Origin: Lipingzhangella_A rawalii
GTDB taxonomy: Bacteria; Actinomycetota; Actinomycetes; Streptosporangiales; Streptosporangiaceae
Reading direction: 5' to 3'
Length of the DNA stretch: 64,000 nucleotides
Assembly: GCF_031628175.1 (NCBI RefSeq)
Contig: NZ_JAVLVT010000010.1
Location: 186,001-250,000, forward strand
The position numbers and the translations under genes are program-made. The notes under the pieces are model-generated. The model worked only from the letters and a program-made list of their open reading frames with translations. It was not told the DNA's origin and did no database searches. Positions 25,538 to 34,018 of the stretch are shown here, one piece after another; the first letter of the stretch is position 1, and each line of letters begins with the position of its first letter.

Positions 25538-26602
25538 CTGCTCCCCGCGCACGCGGGGATGGCCCCGGGTGGCCGGAGACCGCTATCCGGTGGGTGTGCT
25601 GCTCCCCGCGCACGCGGGGATGGCCCTCGAATATCCGCTACCCCACAATGGACATCACCCTGCTCCCCGCGCACGCGGGGATGGCCCCTGCCGTGGCCTC
25701 CGGGGCGATGCACCTCGAGGCTGCTCCCCGCGCACGCGGGGATGGCCCCCTTGGGGGGTGAGTTGACAAGGTTTCGAGGGGCTGCTCCCCGCGCACGCGG
25801 GGTGGCCCGACGGGTACTTCGGTGACGAGACCGAATCCGCATCTGCTCCCCGCGCACGCGGGGATGGCCCCCCCGACCCAAGGACGGCCCCGGCGGTGTT
25901 CGCTGCTCCCCGCGCACGCGGGGATGGCCCTCCCCGGTCTACTCTGAGCGAATCCAGCATAGGCTGCTCCCCGCGCACGCGGGGATGGCCCCCGTTGATG
26001 CTGCCACGCCGATAGCGCGTGCCCCTGCTCCCCGCGCACGCGGGGATGGCCCCATGACCTTGACGGAGCCGATGGAGGGCAGTGCCTGCTCCCCGCGCAC
26101 GCGGGGATGGCCCCGACGTGGGCGGTGAGCTACCCGCAGACACCCTCTGCTCCCCGCGCACGCGGGGATGGCCCCATCACCCTTACCAATCAGGGGATTT
26201 GGGATGACTGCTCCCCGCGCACACGGGGATGGCCCCGTTGAGGCGCTCGCCGAGGTGATCCCCGACGACTGCTCCCCGCGCACGCGGGGATGGCCCCATT
26301 CGGGCGTCTACGCGACGCGCAATGTCGCTCTGCTCCCCGCGCACGCGGGGATGGCCCCCTGCCAGCTGGTCAGCCGTGGGAGTTTGCGACCTGCTCCCCG
26401 CGCACGCGGGGATGGCCCCACCCGCCCAGGCCGCCCGCTGGTCGGTCGTGGCTGCTCCCCGCGCACGCGGGGATGGCCCTCCGTCGATGAATGGACTGAT
26501 GATGTAATTCCACTGCTCCCCGCGCACGCGGGGATGGCCCCATGACCTTGACGGAGCCGATGGAGGGCAGTGCCTGCTCCCCGCGCACGCGGGGGTGGCC
26601 GA
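25538..26602 (+). CRISPR. Type I-E CRISPR array 2, 18 repeats and 17 spacers
   Basis: Same 29-bp repeat as array 1. Repeat starts: 25538, 25599, 25660, 25721, 25782, 25843, 25903, 25964, 26025, 26086, 26147, 26208, 26269, 26330, 26391, 26452, 26513 and 26574. Repeat 5 (25782) has lost one A. Repeat 12 (26208) has a substitution (CACACGGGG instead of CACGCGGGG). The last repeat is degenerate (GGGGGTGGCC). Spacers are mostly 32 nt; one (25872-25902) is 31 nt. Spacers 9 (26054-26085) and 17 (26542-26573) are identical over 32 nt. Confidence 0.98.
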
Positions 26603-26710
26603 CTCTGGGGGCGAACCGGGGCTGTGGGGCAGCCCGGAAGGGATCCGTCGTGGCGGCATGGGGTGGGTACACCACTGGCGCCGCGTGATCCGGCCCGGCC
26701 CCGGCTCCTT

Positions 26711-26780
26711 ATCCCCCATCGGCCTTTCCCCGCCCCCATGGACTGGGGGGTCACCCCCAGCTGCCAGAACCGCCGTAACT
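26711..26780 (+). repeat. Dispersed intergenic repeat, copy 3 (shortened)
   Basis: CCCCCATCGGCCTTTCCCCG followed directly by a fused CCCCCATGGACTGGGGGG and TCACCCCCAG. It looks like copies 1 and 2 with an internal deletion. The rest of 26603-27269 holds no supported gene apart from the palindrome at 27026. Confidence 0.7.
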
Positions 26781-27025
26781 CCCCCCTGACGCGGCGCGAG
26801 GGTGGTGGTTGTGGGGCGGTGGCCGCGAACGCTGCGGGGTGGCGGCCATCGGAACACCCCCGCAGCATCGGGTCTGGCTGCCCCTACCCCCCTCCCCCGC
26901 GCCGAGCCCTCCCGTCCCCGTGGGCGCAGCGGGCGGGCACCGCGGCTGGGCTCGTTCGGCACTCCCCGCGGCCCCGCCGATCCTTCAACCGAAATGTGGC
27001 ACACAGGTGACGGCGATTGTCCAAA

Positions 27026-27045
27026 ATGATCGTTCGAACGATCAT
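27026..27045. promoter_or_regulatory. Perfect 20-bp palindrome, likely repressor operator
   Basis: ATGATCGTTCGAACGATCAT is fully self-complementary and lies about 225 bases upstream of the ABC transporter operon. Such palindromes are typical TetR/MarR-type operators. No regulator gene of these families is adjacent. Confidence 0.6.
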
Positions 27046-27269
27046 GAATAGTGCTCGGTAGCCGCCACGGTGATCCCGGAGCGTAGTGAACCTCGGACGC
27101 ACACCAGGCCATTTGGAAGTTAACGACGTTTTCCCTACACTCGTCACCGTCTCTTCGCCCAGCTACCTCCTGGACACCGTGTGCGCAGCACCGGAAGATG
27201 CCAGCGCAAGGAGACGGATCCGGAGCGGAGGCGCTCCCCCGACTGTCGAGTGGATCATGAGTTCTCTCA

Positions 27270-28238
27270 ATGAATGATCACGATCAGATGCAACAAACCG
27301 TGCTTTCCGTCAATTCGCTCGTTAAGCGGTACGGCGACCTGACCGCCGTGGACGGGATTTCCCTGGACGTGCGCGCCCACGAGATCGTTGGCGTCCTCGG
27401 GCCGAACGGCGCGGGTAAGACCAGCCTGCTCGAAATGGTGGTGGGGCTGCGCACCCCCACATCCGGCCGGATCCGCGTTCTGGACACGGACCCGGCCAGC
27501 AACACGCCCGAACTGCGCAAGGCCGTCTCGCTCCAGGCACAGCAGGCCGACATCTTTCCCAACCTCACCACTATCGAGATCCTGGAACTGTGGGCCAGCT
27601 TCTATGACCAGCCACGCGACCCGCACACGGTCCTCAGCGACGTGGGCCTCACCAGCTCCCACGGCGTGCGGGTCAAGGAGCTGTCCGGTGGGCAGGCACG
27701 CCGCCTGCTGGTCGGTACCGCCCTGATCGGTAACCCACAGCTCGCGATCCTCGACGAACCCTCCAGTGGGCTGGACCCCAACGCCCGCGCCGACCTGTGG
27801 GATGTCATCACCGCGTTCCGCGACGAGGGCCGCACGGTGGTGCTGTCCACCCATTCCATGGAGGAAGCCGAGGCCGTCTGCGACCGGGTCGCCATCATGC
27901 ACCAGGGCCGGATCGTCGCCCTGGGCCGGCCGGGCGAGCTGATCGCCGAACACGCGCCGTACCACGTCGTCAGCTGCGCCCGCGAGCCCGGGCAGGACCT
28001 CACCTGGGCCGCGGAACTTCCCGACGCGCTGCGGGTGGCCACCGTCGGAAACCGGGTCAACATCCACACGCAGAACCATCAGAACGTCATGGAGGCCTTG
28101 TCCGCCGCGGAACGCCCGGCGCGGGACCTTCGGGTGCGAAGCGCCGGACTCGACGAGGTCTTCCGGGATCTCACCGGCACCGACCTGAACGACGACGCGG
28201 CAGAGTCCACCCAAGACAGTCAACGAGTGAAAGCCTGA
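27270..28238 (+). CDS. ABC transporter ATP-binding protein (ABC-2 / drug-export type)
   Basis: 322 aa. Walker A GPNGAGKTS (about residue 45), Q-loop in VSLQAQQ, signature LSGGQARR (about 143), Walker B LAILDEPSSGLD and the switch histidine in VVLSTHSMEEAE. The C-terminal about 100 residues form the accessory domain seen in daunorubicin-resistance-type ATPases. It pairs with the permease whose start overlaps its stop (TGATG). It could give immunity to, or export, a product of the nearby linaridin locus, but that is inference from position only. Confidence 0.88.
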   Translation: MNDHDQMQQTVLSVNSLVKRYGDLTAVDGISLDVRAHEIVGVLGPNGAGKTSLLEMVVGLRTPTSGRIRVLDTDPASNTPELRKAVSLQAQQADIFPNLTTIEILELWASFYDQPRDPHTVLSDVGLTSSHGVRVKELSGGQARRLLVGTALIGNPQLAILDEPSSGLDPNARADLWDVITAFRDEGRTVVLSTHSMEEAEAVCDRVAIMHQGRIVALGRPGELIAEHAPYHVVSCAREPGQDLTWAAELPDALRVATVGNRVNIHTQNHQNVMEALSAAERPARDLRVRSAGLDEVFRDLTGTDLNDDAAESTQDSQRVKA

Positions 28239-28993
28239 TGAGCACCACCCCGCTGCGCGCCCTGACCCGCGCCAACACCCGTGAACTCCTGCGTGACCGG
28301 ACAACACTCTTCGGGGCCCTGCTCATGCCGGTGGGCTTCATCGCAATGTCGGTGATGCTCGTCGCGCTGATTCCCACCGCCCCCGGTATAGACGCCGCGG
28401 AAATGTTCCTGCCGTTCGGGCTGACGATGACGCTCGGGGCGGTGATCTTCTTCGGAACGGTGTCCCCGATCGTGGATCTGCGTCGCCGGGGAACGTTGCG
28501 GCTGCTGGGAACGACGCCGCTACCACGGTGGACGTTTCTGTTGGCGCTGGTTCCGTTCCGGGCGCTACTCATCGTGGTGGCACTCGTGGCGGTGGTGGCA
28601 GCGGCCGCCGTTTTCGACTCCTGGGCGCCGTCCCAGCTGCCCGCGCTGGTGGTGACCACGGTCCTGGGGTCGGCGCTGATGCTCGCGATCGGGTTCCTGC
28701 TGGGCGCATTCCTGAACTCGACCGAGACCGCGAGCACCACCCTGACCGTGGTTCTGCTCGCTTTCGTCTTCGCGGGGGGTGGAGTTCTACCGTTTGAGCT
28801 GTTTCCGGACCGGGTCGGCGCGGTACTGGAGTGGCTGCCGCCGGCGCTGTTCACCGACGCGCTGGCCAACGGGCTGACCGGTGGGAACACCACCCACCCG
28901 GTGTGGCTGGCTTGGATAGTGCTGGCCGGGGCCACTCTGGTCGTCGGCGCGGCGGCGTTGCGGCTGTTCCGGTTCGACCGTAGCCCCAGCTGA
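28238..28993 (+). CDS. ABC-2 type transporter permease
   Basis: 251 aa with six predicted membrane segments. It starts TTPLRALTRANTRELLRDRT, a typical ABC-2 permease N-terminus with a short cytoplasmic amphipathic stretch, and contains the GGGVLPFELFPDRV loop before the last helices, a conserved position in this family. Translationally coupled to the ATPase gene. ATG 28238 was chosen because of this coupling; the same frame is open further upstream. Confidence 0.85.
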   Translation: MSTTPLRALTRANTRELLRDRTTLFGALLMPVGFIAMSVMLVALIPTAPGIDAAEMFLPFGLTMTLGAVIFFGTVSPIVDLRRRGTLRLLGTTPLPRWTFLLALVPFRALLIVVALVAVVAAAAVFDSWAPSQLPALVVTTVLGSALMLAIGFLLGAFLNSTETASTTLTVVLLAFVFAGGGVLPFELFPDRVGAVLEWLPPALFTDALANGLTGGNTTHPVWLAWIVLAGATLVVGAAALRLFRFDRSPS

Positions 28994-29000
28994 GTGGGGC
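28983..29000. terminator. Short hairpin over the permease stop codon
   Basis: GCCCCA and TGGGGC flank the TGA stop. The stem is only 6 bp, so this is a weak terminator candidate. Confidence 0.35.
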
Positions 29001-29103
29001 AGCGGGCCGTGCGGTCGTGCGACGCCGCGAGGACGGCTGGGGTCGGTGCCCCAGTCGTCCCCGCGGCGGGCGCTTGGCTCGCTGTCCGGGTCGGGGCGAG
29101 GAC

Positions 29104-30033
29104 TCAGGTGGATTCGCTGGCCGGGGGAACGTACATCCGTTCACCGGTGGCGGGCAGTCCCTGGTGGCGAGGCTCGCCGTCCACGTGGAACTCGTCGAAC
29201 ACGAACCGCAGCCCAGCCGCGACGAGGGCACGCGGATGGTCCATGACCTGCATGTGGAGATGGGGTTCGGTGCTGTTTCCGGAGTTGCCGCAACGGCCGA
29301 TCACCTGTCCGGGCTGCACGTCTTCGCCGACCCGCACGCGCAGCGAGCCGCGTTGCAGGTGTGCGAAGACGACGTAGACCGTGCGATCGGGGTCCGTGTC
29401 GTCGGGCACAGCGACACTGACGTGATTGCCGAGCATGGCCCGGCCACCGGCGAACTCCCGCAGCATTCCCTCCACGACCAACACTGCGGCGCCGAGCCGC
29501 CCCTGCCGGGCGCGGTGGTCGCGCGCCCGGTCGTGCACTGCGACCACGGTTCCGGAGCAGGAGGAGCGGATGGGCCGACCGAAGCCCGGGAAGGTTTCCG
29601 GACGTTGGAAGTTCGCTTCGGGCCGGGTCGGTGTCTCGCCTGTGCCTTCGGCCTCACCGCGGGGAACGAGGTCGATCGCGTAGGTCTGCCCGAAACCGTG
29701 GGTTCCGTGGCTGGGCACCCCGTCGGTTGGGCTGTTGCAGCCTTCCCATATCCCGTCGACGGGCGGCCGTAGCACCCGCGGGGTGGCGGTGCGTATGGCC
29801 GGGTCGATGGGAAGCACGGTGACGAACATGCCCGCCCCCACGAGCGCGGCGCCGGAGATGGGAACCCCGAGCCGCACGAGGCTGGGCACCAGCTCGGAGG
29901 GGGCGAGGGCGGCGAGTGCCACGCCTGCGACCATGAGGACCAGCCCGACCGGCCCGGCCAGGCCGCGACAGCGCGCCAGGACAACGAACCAGCCCGGTAG
30001 TTCGTGGTTACGTTGCGTGCTCGTGGTTGCCAC
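29104..30033 (-). CDS. M23-family metallopeptidase, membrane-anchored
   Basis: 309 aa. Two membrane helices at about residues 25-75 (LAGPVGLVLMVAGVALAALA and GAALVGAGMFVTVLP) are followed by an M23 (LytM/lysostaphin) domain: zinc ligands in SHGTHGFGQTYAIDLV and in the HLH of STEPHLHMQVMD, with FAHLQRGSLRVRVGEDVQPG between them. M23 enzymes cut glycine-containing peptide bonds, usually in the cell wall. The GTG start at 30033 has AGGAGG six bases upstream. It is the last gene of the minus-strand run that contains linaridin locus A, 128 bases after linM; whether it belongs functionally (maturation, immunity) is unknown. Confidence 0.78.
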   Translation of the reverse strand: MATTSTQRNHELPGWFVVLARCRGLAGPVGLVLMVAGVALAALAPSELVPSLVRLGVPISGAALVGAGMFVTVLPIDPAIRTATPRVLRPPVDGIWEGCNSPTDGVPSHGTHGFGQTYAIDLVPRGEAEGTGETPTRPEANFQRPETFPGFGRPIRSSCSGTVVAVHDRARDHRARQGRLGAAVLVVEGMLREFAGGRAMLGNHVSVAVPDDTDPDRTVYVVFAHLQRGSLRVRVGEDVQPGQVIGRCGNSGNSTEPHLHMQVMDHPRALVAAGLRFVFDEFHVDGEPRHQGLPATGERMYVPPASEST

Positions 30034-30161
30034 GTTGTCCTCCTTGCCCGTGCTCGCTGTCTGTCCCGCTGGCCCCGGGGCGCGCGCTTCCGGGGCCCGG
30101 GTCGTTGCCGACCGTGTTCCGGTTCCGGCGTATCCGGTTGTTTCGGTGCCGGCGCCGCGGG

Positions 30162-30896
30162 TCACGCATGTTGGTACACGCTGACGAACATCGGCTCGTT
30201 CCCGGTGAACGGGCTGCCCTCGACGTCAGCGTAACGTTCGACACATTCCAGGCCGGCCTGCTTGGCGTAGGCGTCCACCCGGTCGGGCCCGGTCAGCCGG
30301 ACGACTTCCGTGGCGGTCCAGGGGGTTCCCTGGTCGAAGAAGACGTGCGTGGCGGTCCACAGCTCGTTGTCCCGGTCGAGGACCCCGTGGGTCAGCAGGG
30401 ACCGGTTCGGCTGCGGGTAGGGAAAGATCGCGGTTTGTCGCGTCCGTCCCTCGTGCAGCTCCTCGATCGCGGCCGGGTTGTGGTTCTCGATCACCAGTGC
30501 GCCGCCGGGGGCCAGGGCCCGGGCCCAGGTGGCGACGAGTCGCTGCTGTACGCCGCGGTCGTGCACCAGCCCGATGGTGGAGCACACGCACAGCACCAGC
30601 CCGAACGTCCGGTCGGGCTCGTAGGTGGTCATGTCGGCTTCCACGGGGGACACCTCCCCCTGGCTCGGTTTGGGCGCGGCCCGCAGCTGCTCCACCATCT
30701 CGGGGGCGAGTTCGACGGCGATGACTTCCCCCACGTGGCCGGCCAGGGGGAGGGCGACGCGTCCGGTTCCCGCGCCGAGTTCCAGGCTGGGGTGCCCCCC
30801 GCCGGGGTGCCGGGCGGCGCAGAACCGCGCCGTGGGTTCCCCGGGTGGGTAGATCCGCTCATAGACCGGCGCGAACGCCCGCCCCTGGTCGATCAT
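30162..30896 (-). CDS. linM: Linaridin-type methyltransferase LinM (locus A)
   Basis: A 244-aa class I SAM methyltransferase: motif I LELGAGTGRVALPLA (about residue 40), IAVELAPEMVEQL, and LAPGGALVIENHNP. It is homologous to the locus B protein at 49535-50317, sharing TGRxALPLA and the RLVATWARALAPGG region. In cypemycin-type linaridins the LinM homologue (CypM) dimethylates the N-terminal amino group of the mature peptide. The start overlaps the linL gene by 38 bases, so it is part of the same operon. Confidence 0.75.
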   Translation of the reverse strand: MIDQGRAFAPVYERIYPPGEPTARFCAARHPGGGHPSLELGAGTGRVALPLAGHVGEVIAVELAPEMVEQLRAAPKPSQGEVSPVEADMTTYEPDRTFGLVLCVCSTIGLVHDRGVQQRLVATWARALAPGGALVIENHNPAAIEELHEGRTRQTAIFPYPQPNRSLLTHGVLDRDNELWTATHVFFDQGTPWTATEVVRLTGPDRVDAYAKQAGLECVERYADVEGSPFTGNEPMFVSVYQHA

Positions 30897-31569
30897 GCTG
30901 GGGGTGTCCTTTCTCGTTGCGGATGTGCTCCCTGCTGGGGGCGTCGGAGGTGGGCTGGTCGTGCCCGGGGAACGGCTCGAACGGCGACACGAGGAGGTAG
31001 TCCGGGTCTTCGGAGGTGTCGTGGCCGGAGTGCCGGGCGATCAGAAACTGGAAGCCCTGCGCCGGCGGGTCGTCCTCTGCGTGCTCGGCGGCGGCGACAC
31101 TGTGCACGTGGTCCCGCAGCAGCCGGTAGGCGGGCAGGTGGGTGACGTCGTTGTCCACGAGGTTCCCGCCGACGGCTACCAGCTCGTTCACCAGGTCGAA
31201 CACGGCCTTTTCCCGCCGGTGCTCCGGGAACCACAGTGTCTGTCGCCAGCGGCGCGGCTCGATCCAGGAGGCCGCCCGCCACTCGGTTTGCGCGCCGTCG
31301 CCCAGCAGCACCCGGTATAGCAGGTGGAAGTCGTGTTGGGCGGGTTCGGGCGCGAAGAAGCGCCAGTTCCCGATCAGCAGCCCGGTCGGGTCGCGTCCCC
31401 GCAGCCGGTCGAAGGCACGGTTGGGGTGTTGGGCGCTCGCGGTGGCCAGGAACCACAGCCCCATCGCCACGACCACGGCGGCGCCGGCGATACCGAGCCG
31501 ATCGTCGCGGTGGCCGGCCTGGGGCCGGGGCGCTGGGGCTGGTGCCCGCCCGAGTCTGCTGAGGGTCAT
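30859..31569 (-). CDS. linL: Linaridin-type modification protein LinL (locus A)
   Basis: 236 aa. One N-terminal membrane helix (LGIAGAAVVVAMGLWFLATA) is followed by the strongly conserved block IGNWRFFAPEPAQHDFHLLY and, about 50 residues later, REKAVFDLVNELV. Both blocks recur in the locus B protein at 48783-49346. LinL acts with LinH; in cypemycin both are needed for modification of the precursor, originally read as dehydration of Thr, and later work on a related linaridin assigns the pair a role in forming D-residues (from memory, unverified). ATG 31569 overlaps the linH stop by four bases. The C-terminal 25 residues are poorly conserved. Confidence 0.75.
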   Translation of the reverse strand: MTLSRLGRAPAPAPRPQAGHRDDRLGIAGAAVVVAMGLWFLATASAQHPNRAFDRLRGRDPTGLLIGNWRFFAPEPAQHDFHLLYRVLLGDGAQTEWRAASWIEPRRWRQTLWFPEHRREKAVFDLVNELVAVGGNLVDNDVTHLPAYRLLRDHVHSVAAAEHAEDDPPAQGFQFLIARHSGHDTSEDPDYLLVSPFEPFPGHDQPTSDAPSREHIRNEKGHPQHDRPGAGVRAGL

Positions 31570-33431
31570 GACGTGTGCTCCCGCTGTTCGGCCAGGGCGT
31601 CCAGGAAGGCGCGGAGGTGTTCGGCGACCTGTCGTGCGGTGTCGTGTTCGGTGAGGATGCGGTCGTGGTCGGTGTTGTCCACCAGGTGGCGGTGGGCCCA
31701 GGGGGCTGCCGCGGCGATCTCGTCGTGCAGCTCCTGCTGGACCGGGTCGACGGCCCGGGTGCGTCCGGCGGTGAACACCGCCAGTGGGGCGTGGATGTGT
31801 GGGAGTTTGCCGTGGGAGTGGGCGAAGTCCTCGCGTACCGACGCCCACTCGCGGGCGCCGGCCTGCCACATGCCCGGGTCGCGGTACTGCGCCAGGGCGA
31901 GGCGACGCACCGCTGGGGGAAGCCGGTCCACCCAGTCCGGGCGTTCCAGGAGCGCGCCCAGTCCGAAGCGCAGGGACGTCGGGAACGCGTCCATGGTGCG
32001 GGTGAAGCCTTCGGCGCCGCGGCGCTGGCCTTCGGAGCGGTCGAGTTCCGCGGGGTGGCTGGTGTCAACGAGTCCCACGCCGCACACGGTGTCCTGCATG
32101 CGGCTTGCTGCCCGCAGGGCCAGGTAGCCGCCCAGGGAGTGGCCGACCAGGACGACGGGGCCGCTGGGGCGCACCTGGTCCACGAGGTCGCACAGGTCGT
32201 CCACGGCCGTGTCGAGCCCGTCCCAGTCGCGTGCGAGGCGGCTGCGGCCGTAGCCGGCGCGGTCGTAGGCGAGGGTCTCCACGTCCGGGGTGAGGTGGTG
32301 GGCGATCCATTCCCAGTGCACGGAGGTGGCCACGAGCCCGTGTTCGAACACCACGAGTGGCCGGCCGGGCTGGCTGGCGCCGGTGTGGCGGTAGGCGAGG
32401 GTGTTTCCGCGGCGGGTCTGCACGAAGCGTTCGGTGCCGTACCCGCGGCTGACGGTGCGCGCCCATTGGATGCGGGCGGTGGCCAGGGCCGCGGCGGTGG
32501 CTAGACCGAGTCCGGCCACGGTGCGGGGCAGTGTGTCGTCGCGGTGTTCGGGGTGGCCGGCGGCGTCCAGGCGTTGGGGTGGTCCGGTGGCATACAGCAG
32601 TGCCGGCTGGAGGGACGCGAAGGCCCACAGGAAGCGGTTGAGCCCCATGACTCGGGCGTTGGCGATGTGGAAGGCGACCGCGCCGGCGGCGAAGGCGGGG
32701 GTGAGGGCCCCGTTGCGCCAGAACACGACGGGTGCCGCGCATTCGAAGGCGCGGACCCCGTGTCCGAGGTAGGAGCTGAGGCGGGGGTAGCGGCGGAGCA
32801 TGCGCCACACCGTGGGGTCGCCGTAGGTGTAGGTGCGCATGACGCCGTCGAGGGCGCGGCCTTCGCCCCAGCTGGGGCTGACCACTTTCACCCAGCCGGA
32901 GACGGTGTAGGAGAGCACGGCTTGCAGGGCGGAGAACCACAGGGCCGCGTCGACGATGGCGGGGCGGTGTTCGCCGAGGCGGGCGATGGTGGCGCTGGTC
33001 TGGGCGATGAAGGACACCTGGTCGGAGCCGTCGGTTCCGTGTAGGTGGCGGGGGTAGAGCAGCACCGAGGTGGTGGTGAGGGTGAGGTTCGCGGTGGCGC
33101 GGATGTCGCGGCGGCTGGACAGCAGCACGGCCGTGGCGGCGGCGACGCGGAGTGCATGCACCGCGGTGGTGGCGCGGGGCGTGGACCACAGGTCGACGAG
33201 CCGGGTGAAGGAACGGGACTTGGCGGCGAAGGTGGCCCGGGTCTCGTCCCAATTGTTCAGCCCGCCCCAGCGGCGGTCCTGGGGTTGGGAGAGGTATTCG
33301 AGGCTTGAGAACAGATGGGTGAATGCGCTGAGGCGTTCGGTGAGGGTTAGTGCCCGATATCGGGGCACCGTGCGCATCGCCTGATACAGCGACCGGGCTC
33401 GCGCGCGCAGCTGGCTGCCCACCAATGCCAT
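31566..33431 (-). CDS. linH: Linaridin-type modification protein LinH, membrane domain fused to alpha/beta hydrolase (locus A)
   Basis: 621 aa. The N-terminal half (about 30-310) is a multi-helix membrane domain related to HTTM/SdpB proteins, with conserved HGTDGSDQVSF, LSYTVSGWVKVVSPSW and GVMRTYTYGDPTVW. The C-terminal half (about 345-620) is an alpha/beta hydrolase with nucleophile elbow VGHSLGGYLA, the segment YDRAGYGRSR, and a catalytic-histidine candidate in DNTDHDRI. This exact fusion is the hallmark of LinH (CypH) in linaridin RiPP pathways. It works at the membrane with LinL. GGAGGG lies upstream of ATG 33431. A GC-rich hairpin separates it from the precursor genes. Confidence 0.8.
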   Translation of the reverse strand: MALVGSQLRARARSLYQAMRTVPRYRALTLTERLSAFTHLFSSLEYLSQPQDRRWGGLNNWDETRATFAAKSRSFTRLVDLWSTPRATTAVHALRVAAATAVLLSSRRDIRATANLTLTTTSVLLYPRHLHGTDGSDQVSFIAQTSATIARLGEHRPAIVDAALWFSALQAVLSYTVSGWVKVVSPSWGEGRALDGVMRTYTYGDPTVWRMLRRYPRLSSYLGHGVRAFECAAPVVFWRNGALTPAFAAGAVAFHIANARVMGLNRFLWAFASLQPALLYATGPPQRLDAAGHPEHRDDTLPRTVAGLGLATAAALATARIQWARTVSRGYGTERFVQTRRGNTLAYRHTGASQPGRPLVVFEHGLVATSVHWEWIAHHLTPDVETLAYDRAGYGRSRLARDWDGLDTAVDDLCDLVDQVRPSGPVVLVGHSLGGYLALRAASRMQDTVCGVGLVDTSHPAELDRSEGQRRGAEGFTRTMDAFPTSLRFGLGALLERPDWVDRLPPAVRRLALAQYRDPGMWQAGAREWASVREDFAHSHGKLPHIHAPLAVFTAGRTRAVDPVQQELHDEIAAAAPWAHRHLVDNTDHDRILTEHDTARQVAEHLRAFLDALAEQREHTS

Positions 33432-33480
33432 GGGTCGGCCCTCCGGTTCGGGGGATTGCTGGGTGCGGACGTGCGGGGGG

Positions 33481-33510
33481 CGGGCCCCGGGTGGGGGTTC
33501 CCGGGGCCCG
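33481..33510 (-). terminator. Hairpin between precursor genes and linH (locus A)
   Basis: CGGGCCCCGGG pairs with CCCGGGGCCCG across an 8-base loop (11-bp stem). A leaky terminator or RNA stabiliser here would let precursor mRNA exceed enzyme mRNA, the usual RiPP arrangement. Locus B has a hairpin at the same relative position. Confidence 0.7.
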
Positions 33511-33519
33511 CGGGTGGGG

Positions 33520-33720
33520 CTAGCCCGCCAGGTCCTGGCCGATGGCGTAGCCGGCTCCGAAGGCGCCGGCTGCGGCGCTCGCGGCGCCCGCGCCCGCGGC
33601 GAAGGCGGCGGGGGTGGCGAGCACGGGGCTGAGCCCGTCCATCGTGGTCGCCCGGTCGTCCTGGATCGAGATGTTCACCAGGTCACTGGCGTTGTTCACC
33701 TTGGTCAGCAGGGTGTCCAT
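33520..33720 (-). CDS. linA: Linaridin-type precursor peptide 2, Ala/Gly-rich core (locus A)
   Basis: 66 aa. It begins MDTLLTKVNNASDLV, has the linaridin PxxxTP motif as SPVLATPAA at residues 31-39, and a 32-residue putative core starting ATPAAFAAGAGAASA and ending AGYAIGQDLAG. By analogy with cypemycin, cleavage falls inside PxxxTP, just before ATP. The core contains one Thr, one Ser and no Cys, and is almost wholly Ala/Gly with a few aromatics. AAAGGAG precedes ATG 33720 at good spacing, so the gene is well translated. Confidence 0.78.
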   Translation of the reverse strand: MDTLLTKVNNASDLVNISIQDDRATTMDGLSPVLATPAAFAAGAGAASAAAGAFGAGYAIGQDLAG

Positions 33721-33757
33721 GACAGGTGCTCCTTTCGGGTCGATTGTGGTTCTGCTG

Positions 33758-33949
33758 CTAGCCCACGGCGTAGCCGACGGCGACGCCGGCACCGAAGGCA
33801 CCCGCGGTGGCGGCTGCACCTGCGGCCGCCGCAGCGGGGGTCGCGAGGACGGGGGTGGTTCCCGCGTCGATCTGTGCCTGGGTGTGCGGGTCGAGTGCCC
33901 CGAACAGGTCCTCAGAACGTTCGTTGGTCGTGGTGAGTAGCGTTTCCAT
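33758..33949 (-). CDS. linA: Linaridin-type precursor peptide 1, Ala/Gly-rich core (locus A)
   Basis: 63 aa. It begins METLLTTTNERSEDLF and carries TTPVLATPAA (PxxxTP) at residues 31-40. The 28-residue putative core starts ATPAAAAAGAAATAGAFGAG and ends VAVGYAVG. It has two Thr, no Ser and no Cys. Leader and core both align with the second precursor 38 bases downstream (M-x-TLLT start, identical PVLATPAA, shared AGAFGAG), so the two arose by tandem duplication. GGAG lies upstream of ATG 33949. Confidence 0.78.
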   Translation of the reverse strand: METLLTTTNERSEDLFGALDPHTQAQIDAGTTPVLATPAAAAAGAAATAGAFGAGVAVGYAVG

Positions 33950-34018
33950 CGGGTTCGCTCCAATCGTTGTGTTGGTTGTGTGCCTGCGGTTTCGGAGATG
34001 TCGGGGGTGGGTGTTGGT

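Noticed and set aside
30893..32068. 391-codon minus-strand frame overlapping linL and linH
   Set aside because: Pro/Arg/Ser-rich alternate frame; linL and linH in the other frames show conserved motifs and a locus B counterpart.
31566..33431. Reading the locus as a sporulation-delaying-protein (SdpAB) toxin system
   Set aside because: The membrane domain is distantly SdpB/HTTM-like, but the hydrolase fusion, the NWRFFAPxP partner, the methyltransferase and the PxxxTP precursors point to LinH/LinL instead.
33520..33949. Reading the Ala/Gly-rich peptides as circular or class II bacteriocins
   Set aside because: The PxxxTP motif, the adjacent LinH/LinL/LinM genes and the lack of a C39 peptidase or circularisation genes fit linaridin-type peptides better.
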